Below are positions 8,098 to 14,816 of a stretch of 25,176 bases of DNA, piece by piece. Source of the DNA: a virus. How positions within the stretch are numbered: the first letter of the stretch is position 1; each line of letters begins with the position of its first letter. Position numbers and translations under genes: made by a program. The notes under the pieces were generated by a model, which saw only the letters and a program-made list of their open reading frames with translations, was not told where the DNA came from and searched no databases. The stretch lies in IMG/VR virus record IMGVR_UViG_3300030118_000992, positions 1 through 25,176 of that record; one strand, given 5' to 3'.

Positions 8098-11000
8098 ATG
8101 GCAGGTTATTCAAGACAATCAGCAGCAGACATTATTGCTAATGCGGTTATTAAAGCTGCACCAGTAAATGCAGAATATAACGCAATACGAGATGCGTTTG
8201 CTTTATCAGGTGGACACAAACATGATGGTAGTTCTACTGAAGGTGCATATGTACCTCTTATAGCTGACACTGATGCATTAAATAAAGTTGTAATAGATAC
8301 ATCTAATAATCGTATTGGTTTTTTCAGTGAGGTATCTTCTTCTGCAGTAGAACAAATAAGAATACAAGACGGTGCAATACTTCCTGTAACTGATAATGAT
8401 ATTGATCTTGGTGCTTCTGGAACAGAATTTAAAGATTTATTTATTGATGGCACAGCTACAATAGATACTCTTACTGTAGATGAAAGTGCTACTATTACCG
8501 CAAACTTAACAGTAAACGGAAACACTACTCTTGGTAATGCAGCTACAGATACAGTTACTCTTACTGCTGATGTTTCTTCTGCTATAACTCCTTCTGCTGA
8601 TGATACACATGACCTTGGTGCTGTAGGTTCTGAGTGGCGTAACTTATATGTTGATGGACAAGCTTTAATAGACGATCTTGTAGCTGACACTGCAGACATA
8701 AATGGTGGTACAATTGACAATGCTGTTATTGGTGGTAACACCGCTGTTGCAGGTACTTTTACTGATCTTACAGCTACAGGAACAACTACAATAACTACTG
8801 CAGATATTAATGGTGGTGCAATTGATGGTGTAACTATTGGTGCTAACAGTGCAGGTGCAGGTACATTTACAACGGTTACAGCTTCAGGTGCGGTAGTTAT
8901 TAATGGTGGTCTTACTATGGACACCGATAAATTTACTGTTGCAGATACAACTGGTAATACTTCTATAGGAGGAACACTAGGAGTTACTGGTGTAGTTACA
9001 GCTAATGCAGGTGTGGTAATTGATAATATTACTATTGATGGAACTGAAATTGATCTTAGCTCTGGAGATTTAACCGTAGATGTAGCAGGAGATATTATTT
9101 TAGACGCTGACGGTGGAGATTTTAAATTTCAAGACGGTGGTACAGAAATACTTAGAATTACTAACTCATCCAGTGATGTAGTTATCAGACCTGTTGTAGA
9201 TGCTAAAGATATTATCTTTCAACAAAGAGATGGAACAGAAGTAGCTAGAATTGAGGACAATGGTACATTTAATGTTGTCACAGATAAACTAGCAATAAAT
9301 GGAACTGCTGTTACTTCTACAGCAGCAGAAATAAATATTTTAGATGGAGATACTTCAGCCACATCAACATCTGTAGCAGATGCAGATCGTGTTGTACTAA
9401 ATGATAATGGTACAATGGTACAAGTTGCTGTTACAGACCTTGCTGCATACTTTGACGATGAAATTACAGCAATGCCAAACCTTGTTAGCACAGGTGCTCT
9501 TGATTCTGGTTCTATTACATCTGGCTTTGGCACTATTGACACTGGCTCTAGTACAATTACCACTACAGGAGCTATTACAGGTGGTAGTCTTGTAATATCA
9601 GATGGTGGTAATATAGGTTCAGCTAGTGACACAGATGCAATATCAATTGCTTCTGGTGGTAATGTTACTATGAGTCAAAACTTAACAGTTACAGGAGATT
9701 TAACTGTTAGCGGTACAACTACTACGGTAAACAGCACTACAGTTACAATAGACGATCCTGTTTTTACTATTGGAGGTGATACAGCCCCTGGATCAGATGA
9801 CAACAAAGATCGTGGTATAGAGTTTAGATACCATACAGGCTCTGCTGCTAAAGTAGGATTTTTTGGTTTTGACGATAGTACTGGTAAATTTACATTTATA
9901 CCAGATGCAACAAATAGTAGTGAAGTTTTTTCAGGTACAGTAGGAACAATTGCAGCTAATATAGAAGGTGATCTTACAGGTACACTACAAACTGCTGCTC
10001 AAACAAATGTTACAAGTTTAGGAACGCTTACTGCTTTAACAGTAGATGATGTAGTTGTAGATGGTAAAGTTATTACCATGACAGGTTCCACAGATGATAC
10101 AGCCACTTTAACTGTAGGGACAAATGGTACACTAGCTATTACTACCACAGACACTGCTGCTGCTGCAGCTAACATTACAATTACTGCTGACGGTACATTT
10201 GAAGCTGTAGGTACAACAGTAACATTAGATTCTGGTGGTGGTATTAATTTAGAAACAGATGCTTTATCTGTTGGTAATGGTGGAGACACAGATGTTGTTT
10301 TAACATTTAATGCTAACAGTAATGACGGTGTTATTACTTGGATGGAAGACGAGGATTACTTTAAGTTTTCTGACGATATTTTAATAGATGGCACAGAAAA
10401 AATTCAGTTTGGTGACACTGCATCTTTTATACATCAATCAGCAGATGGTACACTAACTATTGATGGTGAAGCTATTATTGATTTAAATGCATCTACTCGT
10501 GTGGATGTATCTGGAGATATTAAAGTAGGTGGAGAAGTACAAACTGCTAAGATAGCATTTACAGATGGTGATGATGCTATTACTATTGCTGATGGTGGTG
10601 GTATAACAGCTAATACAAGTTTAACTCTTGCTTCAGGCTCTACAGTTACATCTATTAAAGATGAAGATGACTTTACTTCAAATTCAGACACTGCGCTTGC
10701 AACACAACAATCTATAAGAGCTTATGTAAACACAGTGGCAGGTTCTGCTAACAATGTTACAGGTCTTAATGCTTCAGGTCCAGAGCTTAACGCAGTGGCA
10801 GATTTTAGTGCAGTGAGTGTTGACACAAGCACAGCTATAGCTAACAACGATGCTATACTAATGTTTGATAACGGTAATGAAATAGGTTATCGTGACGTAG
10901 ATTTGCTTGATGATTATTTTGCAGCTACAACTAAAACTCTAACAAACAAAACTCTTACATCTCCTGTTGTAACTGGTTTAAAGTTAAACGATGCAGGTCT

Positions 11001-11772
11001 TACCATAGAGGGTTCTAGTGCTAATGATTTTGAAACTGTTTTAAATGTTACTGACCCTACTGCTGACAGAACTATTACATTTCCTGATGTTACAGGTACG
11101 GTAGTAACTACTGCTAACTTATCAGCTATTACAAGCACAGGAACTCTTACAAGTCTTACTGTAGATGACATTACTATTGATGGCTCAACTATTTCTGATA
11201 GTGGTGATCTTACCATAGATGTTGGTGGTGATATTATTTTAGATGCTGCAGGTGAAGAAGTAATTTTTAAAGACGGTTCTGCAAATATAGGTCACGTTAG
11301 TTTAGACTCTGATAATTTAACAATTAAATCGCTTGTTCAAGATAAAGACATAATTTTTCAAGGTGATGATGGTGGGTCAGGTATTACTGCACTTACCCTT
11401 GACATGTCAGACGCAGGTAGAGCTATATTTAATGACGTTGTTAAAGCAGAAAACTTTCATGCTGACTATCAAGCTTTATCAGGCACTACCCCAACTATAG
11501 ATGCTGATACTGGGGGTGGTTTTAGTTTAACTGTATCTGGTTCTACTACTTTTACATTTAGTAGTGTCGAGTCTGGTAAAACAGTAGGATTTTATTTAGA
11601 AATTACAGGTAATGGTAGTGCAGTAGACTATGAGTCAAACCAAACTGTTAAGTTTGCAGGAGGAACTGCACCAGACGCACCTGCAAATGGTGAGACTGAT
11701 ATACTAGTATTTGTTACAAGAGATGGCGGTACTAATTGGTATGGTGCATTAGCTATTGACGCAGCAGCCTAA
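8098..11772 (+). CDS. Modular tail fibre protein
   Basis: This 1224-residue fibre is very rich in Thr, Ala, Gly, Asp and Ile/Val and almost free of Cys. The N-terminus (ADIIANAVIKAAPVNAEYNA, then GGHKHDG) is the kind of virion-attachment region common in marine phage fibres. The shaft is built of repeated beta modules: DLGASGTEFKDLFIDG and DLGAVGSEWRNLYVDG (residues about 102-195), a tandem 36-residue repeat, duplicated 'DITIDG..GDIILDA' blocks, and a segment with DKDRG-type and GFFGFDDSTGKFTFIPD strings also seen in cyanophage fibres. The C-terminal 110 residues (from ENFHADYQ) form a distinct tip that probably contacts the host surface. Trimerisation is expected from the class. The receptor is unknown. 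Confidence 0.87.
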   Translation: MAGYSRQSAADIIANAVIKAAPVNAEYNAIRDAFALSGGHKHDGSSTEGAYVPLIADTDALNKVVIDTSNNRIGFFSEVSSSAVEQIRIQDGAILPVTDNDIDLGASGTEFKDLFIDGTATIDTLTVDESATITANLTVNGNTTLGNAATDTVTLTADVSSAITPSADDTHDLGAVGSEWRNLYVDGQALIDDLVADTADINGGTIDNAVIGGNTAVAGTFTDLTATGTTTITTADINGGAIDGVTIGANSAGAGTFTTVTASGAVVINGGLTMDTDKFTVADTTGNTSIGGTLGVTGVVTANAGVVIDNITIDGTEIDLSSGDLTVDVAGDIILDADGGDFKFQDGGTEILRITNSSSDVVIRPVVDAKDIIFQQRDGTEVARIEDNGTFNVVTDKLAINGTAVTSTAAEINILDGDTSATSTSVADADRVVLNDNGTMVQVAVTDLAAYFDDEITAMPNLVSTGALDSGSITSGFGTIDTGSSTITTTGAITGGSLVISDGGNIGSASDTDAISIASGGNVTMSQNLTVTGDLTVSGTTTTVNSTTVTIDDPVFTIGGDTAPGSDDNKDRGIEFRYHTGSAAKVGFFGFDDSTGKFTFIPDATNSSEVFSGTVGTIAANIEGDLTGTLQTAAQTNVTSLGTLTALTVDDVVVDGKVITMTGSTDDTATLTVGTNGTLAITTTDTAAAAANITITADGTFEAVGTTVTLDSGGGINLETDALSVGNGGDTDVVLTFNANSNDGVITWMEDEDYFKFSDDILIDGTEKIQFGDTASFIHQSADGTLTIDGEAIIDLNASTRVDVSGDIKVGGEVQTAKIAFTDGDDAITIADGGGITANTSLTLASGSTVTSIKDEDDFTSNSDTALATQQSIRAYVNTVAGSANNVTGLNASGPELNAVADFSAVSVDTSTAIANNDAILMFDNGNEIGYRDVDLLDDYFAATTKTLTNKTLTSPVVTGLKLNDAGLTIEGSSANDFETVLNVTDPTADRTITFPDVTGTVVTTANLSAITSTGTLTSLTVDDITIDGSTISDSGDLTIDVGGDIILDAAGEEVIFKDGSANIGHVSLDSDNLTIKSLVQDKDIIFQGDDGGSGITALTLDMSDAGRAIFNDVVKAENFHADYQALSGTTPTIDADTGGGFSLTVSGSTTFTFSSVESGKTVGFYLEITGNGSAVDYESNQTVKFAGGTAPDAPANGETDILVFVTRDGGTNWYGALAIDAAA
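8692..8907 (+). repeat. Tandem 36-residue repeat in tail fibre
   Basis: Two direct units of 108 bases (8692-8799 and 8800-8907) encode ADINGG.ID..xIG.N.A.AGTFT..TA.G. This is the widespread fibre shaft repeat, present here as one clear tandem pair followed by more degenerate copies. Confidence 0.8.
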
Positions 11773-11807
11773 ATTGATAAATTAAAATAAACATAAGGAG
11801 AAATCAA

Positions 11808-12029
11808 ATGGTAGAGAAAAAAACAAAAACCATTACGATAAACGATAAAGACTACACTGAAGATCAACTAACAGATCAACAAAAGGTAATCATTAATCAC
11901 CTTACTGATCTAGACAGAAAAATAGCATCAACACAATTTAATCTTGATCAACTTACTGTAGGTAAAACTGCGTTTATGAATATGTTAAATGAGTCACTTG
12001 AAGAAAAGTCAGATTCTACTGAGGAATAA
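11808..12029 (+). CDS. Small coiled-coil protein, DUF6447-like
   Basis: This 73-residue protein has a short beta start (KTITINDKDY), then TEDQLTDQQKVIINHLTDLD and a helix with FNLDQLTVGKTAF. The pattern is one I recognise from small proteins beside tail fibre genes in marine and cyanophages, probably the DUF6447 family; the family name is from memory. AAGGAG precedes the ATG by a normal distance. The next gene starts three bases after the stop. It lies between two fibre-type genes, so a role in fibre assembly or as a small tail component is plausible but unproven. Confidence 0.72.
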   Translation: MVEKKTKTITINDKDYTEDQLTDQQKVIINHLTDLDRKIASTQFNLDQLTVGKTAFMNMLNESLEEKSDSTEE

Positions 12030-12032
12030 TTA

Positions 12033-14003
12033 ATGGCTGATGTAAAAAATTTATTATTGGCAACAGCAGGTGCGGCAGGTGGTGCGCCCCTTGATGTAGA
12101 TGAAGTGTTTAGCACTGATTTATGGACTGGTGATGCAACTAACACAACAACAATCACTAATGGAATTGATCTTGTAAATGAAGGTGGTCTTGTTTGGTTT
12201 AAAGCTAGAGATTCGGCTGTTGCCCATGCTCTTTTTGATACTGCACGAGGCGATGACACAGACTTACAAAGTAATAGCACTGCTGCTAATGGCAGTTTGC
12301 AAATGGACGTTTTAAATGGTAATGGTGGTTTTACAACATTTAAAGACAACGGTTTTGGTGTTAGAACTTCTAGTGGTGGTATAAATGGTAATGGAACAGA
12401 TTTAGTCGCATGGACATTCCGTAAAGCCCCTAAGTTTTTTGATGTTATTACATACTCAGGAAATTCAACAGCAGGTAGAACGATAAGCCATAATCTAGGG
12501 TGTGCAGTAGGCTCAGTTTGGGTAAAGAGAACATCTCATACTAACAACTGGATATGTTGGCACAACAGTCTTGCAAATACTAAATATATACAGCTAAATA
12601 GCAACAGCGAAGCTTTTGATGATAGTGGTATATTTTGGAATAGCACCACCCCATCTTCAACAACAGTTACACTTGGGGCTGACAGTGGCGTAAATGCTAC
12701 TGGTTCTACTTATGTAATGTATGTTTTTGCACACAACAATAATGACGGTGGGTTTGGCCCTGACAGTGACCAAGATATAATAAAGTGTGGAAGTTATACT
12801 GGTGATGGACAGCAAGAAGGGCCAAATATTAATTTAGGTTTTGAGCCTCAATGGTTGCTTTTTAAATGCAGTTCTCATGGTGAAGATTGGTACATTGTAG
12901 ATAACATGAGGGGATGGACATTAGATGGAAAAGCGGATTATTTAAGACCTAGATTAACTAGTACTGAATCTGAGTTTGATGGTAGCTCATCAGGTGTTAG
13001 GCTGAACTCAACAGGCTTCCAAATGTCTAACAATTCTAATGACAATAACGGAAATGGCAAAGAATATCTTTACATAGCAATTAGACGTGGCCCACTTGCT
13101 GTGCCAGAAAATGCTAGTGATGTGTTTGCTATAGACTTTGATGATGGAGCTACTGCACCTGCTTATGTATCAGGTTTTGTTACGGACATGGGTATACAGA
13201 CTAGCACATCAGGATATAACAAACGTGCATCTACTAGGCTTACAACTGGTAAATATGTAGAGCTAGATGGCGCAGGGGTAGAGGAATCTTCTACTAGTAA
13301 TTACACTTGGGATTTTATGAATGGTTGGAATAATCAGTCGATAAATACAACGTTTTTTTCATGGATGTGGAAACGTGCACCTGGCTATTTTGATGTTGTA
13401 GGTTATAAAGGTGATGATCAAGCAAATCGTACTGTAAATCATAACTTGAGTGTTACACCAGAGATGCTATGGATAAGATGTCGTAGTGATGGTCAATCAA
13501 CGATTGTAGATCATAAAAATCTTAGTGCAAATAAAGAAATTTATCTAAATGCTACAACACCAGAAACTACATCTGATACATTTGGAACTCACACAGCTAC
13601 TCAAATAAAATTTGTAGATGGAACAGAACCAAAAACAAATAGTAATAACCAAACATACATAGCCTATCTTTTTGCTACACTTGCAGGTGTATCGAAGGTG
13701 GGAAGCTATACTGGGAACGGAACAAATCAAAACATTGAATGTGGTTTCTCATCGGGAGCTAAGTTTGTTTTAACTAAAAATATTGATAATTCAGTTGGCA
13801 ACTGGAGCGTATGGGATACTGCTAGAGGTCTAACTGCTTCACCAAACTCTTATTGGATTCGTTTAAATGGCACAAATGCACATAACAATTCTTATGATTG
13901 GTTAGAGCCTTATTCTGGTGGTTTTAAAGTGCTCTATGGGGGTAATGATAATAGCCCAAATAATAATGGTGAAAAGTATATCTTCTACGCAGTAGCAGCA
14001 TAA
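12033..14003 (+). CDS. Repetitive receptor-binding-type tail protein
   Basis: This 656-residue beta-rich protein is built from diverged repeats. The common unit has a 'FDV..Y.G......I.HNLG..P..VW.K' strand block, a Trp-containing loop, an 'YL.LNS' block, and a final 'YI.Y.FA' strand. Units are visible from about nt 12436, 12774, 13387 and 13690, plus an N-terminal variant (LVWFKARDSAVAHALFDTARG). Related proteins occur near tail fibres in cyanophages and other marine phages (I recall DUF7483 for this type, not certain). The Trp-rich, Asn/Ser-rich surface suggests carbohydrate or surface-receptor binding. The preceding small gene and the following assembly chaperone support a tail-fibre or tail-tip role. 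Confidence 0.72.
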   Translation: MADVKNLLLATAGAAGGAPLDVDEVFSTDLWTGDATNTTTITNGIDLVNEGGLVWFKARDSAVAHALFDTARGDDTDLQSNSTAANGSLQMDVLNGNGGFTTFKDNGFGVRTSSGGINGNGTDLVAWTFRKAPKFFDVITYSGNSTAGRTISHNLGCAVGSVWVKRTSHTNNWICWHNSLANTKYIQLNSNSEAFDDSGIFWNSTTPSSTTVTLGADSGVNATGSTYVMYVFAHNNNDGGFGPDSDQDIIKCGSYTGDGQQEGPNINLGFEPQWLLFKCSSHGEDWYIVDNMRGWTLDGKADYLRPRLTSTESEFDGSSSGVRLNSTGFQMSNNSNDNNGNGKEYLYIAIRRGPLAVPENASDVFAIDFDDGATAPAYVSGFVTDMGIQTSTSGYNKRASTRLTTGKYVELDGAGVEESSTSNYTWDFMNGWNNQSINTTFFSWMWKRAPGYFDVVGYKGDDQANRTVNHNLSVTPEMLWIRCRSDGQSTIVDHKNLSANKEIYLNATTPETTSDTFGTHTATQIKFVDGTEPKTNSNNQTYIAYLFATLAGVSKVGSYTGNGTNQNIECGFSSGAKFVLTKNIDNSVGNWSVWDTARGLTASPNSYWIRLNGTNAHNNSYDWLEPYSGGFKVLYGGNDNSPNNNGEKYIFYAVAA

Positions 14004-14031
14004 ATAAAACTCATAAGAAAGGATCAACCAA

Positions 14032-14541
14032 ATGGGTGAATTTAGAAACAGAACAACTGGTGCATTGATGATGTCAAAAGAAGAGGTACAAGCCACTACA
14101 CCTAACATGAGAGCACCAAAAGTTTGGAATGATAAAACATTAGATAGTTTTAATGTTGATCCTGTATTTGAAACACCTAAACCTACATCTGGTATTGGTA
14201 AATATCAACAAGTTGTTCGAGATGGTGTAGAGCAAGATGCAAAAGATAACTGGGTTCAGGCTTGGAAAATAGTAGATATGTTTGTGGATACTACTGATAA
14301 AGATGGCAAGAAAACTACCAAGGCAGAGCATGAAGCTGCGTATCAAATAGGATTAGACAACAATGCAGCAGAAGGTAACCGTAGTCAACGTAACAGACTT
14401 TTAGCTGAAACAGATTGGTGGGCTGTATCAGATCGTACTATGTCATCTGAACAAACTGCATATCGTAAAGCACTACGAGACTTACCAACACATTCTAACT
14501 GGCCTCATTTAGAAGATAATGACTGGCCTAAAAAACCGTAG
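14032..14541 (+). CDS. Tail fibre assembly chaperone-like protein
   Basis: This 169-residue protein ends in the signature of phage tail assembly chaperones: RNRLLAETDWWAVSD, a short spacer, YRKALRDLP, then NWPHLEDNDWPKKP. That C-terminal block (residues about 122-169) is the family hallmark. The N-terminal half is variable, helical and basic/acidic mixed, as in other members. It directly follows two fibre-type genes, where such chaperones usually act by helping fibres fold and trimerise. AAAGGA precedes the ATG at a suitable distance. Whether it serves the 1224-residue fibre, the 656-residue protein or both cannot be told. Confidence 0.82.
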   Translation: MGEFRNRTTGALMMSKEEVQATTPNMRAPKVWNDKTLDSFNVDPVFETPKPTSGIGKYQQVVRDGVEQDAKDNWVQAWKIVDMFVDTTDKDGKKTTKAEHEAAYQIGLDNNAAEGNRSQRNRLLAETDWWAVSDRTMSSEQTAYRKALRDLPTHSNWPHLEDNDWPKKP

Positions 14542-14551
14542 GTAATTTAAT

Positions 14552-14806
14552 ATGGCTGACATTAAATTAACATCAGAAGAAGTAGAGGGTATGTTAGATC
14601 GTGCAGCTAGACGTGGGGCTAAAGAAGCACTGCGTTCTATTGGGTTACTCGATGATGACGCACAAAAAGACATTACAGAAATGAGAAGTTTACTAGAAGC
14701 GTGGAGAGATACTCGTAGATCTATCTGGTCAACTGTAGTTAAATTAGCCACTGTCGCACTGCTAACATTTATTGCAGGTGCAGTGTGGATGACAATGGGT
14801 AAATAA
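14552..14806 (+). CDS. One-TM membrane protein, candidate holin (DUF6127-like)
   Basis: This 84-residue protein has an amphipathic N-terminal region (VEGMLDRAARRGAKEALRSIG), a middle helix (DITEMRSLLEAWRDTRRS), and one C-terminal membrane segment at about residues 61-81 (TVVKLATVALLTFIAGAVWM), ending MTMGK. This arrangement resembles a small family common in alphaproteobacteria and their phages that I recall as DUF6127. Its place at the end of the tail block and upstream of the lysozyme gene makes a holin or lysis accessory role reasonable. A single TM with a soluble N-terminus is not the classic holin topology, so the function stays tentative. The ribosome binding site is weak (AGG about 10 nt upstream). 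Confidence 0.65.
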   Translation: MADIKLTSEEVEGMLDRAARRGAKEALRSIGLLDDDAQKDITEMRSLLEAWRDTRRSIWSTVVKLATVALLTFIAGAVWMTMGK

Positions 14807-14816
14807 GGAATAAGAT

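Noticed and set aside
8106-8924. A 272-codon open frame on the minus strand inside the tail fibre gene, and similar ones at 9219-9632 and 9999-10289
   Set aside because: They are antisense shadows caused by the biased Thr/Ala/Asp codons of the fibre. They lack ribosome binding sites and read as Val/Ser/Pro-rich low-complexity protein.
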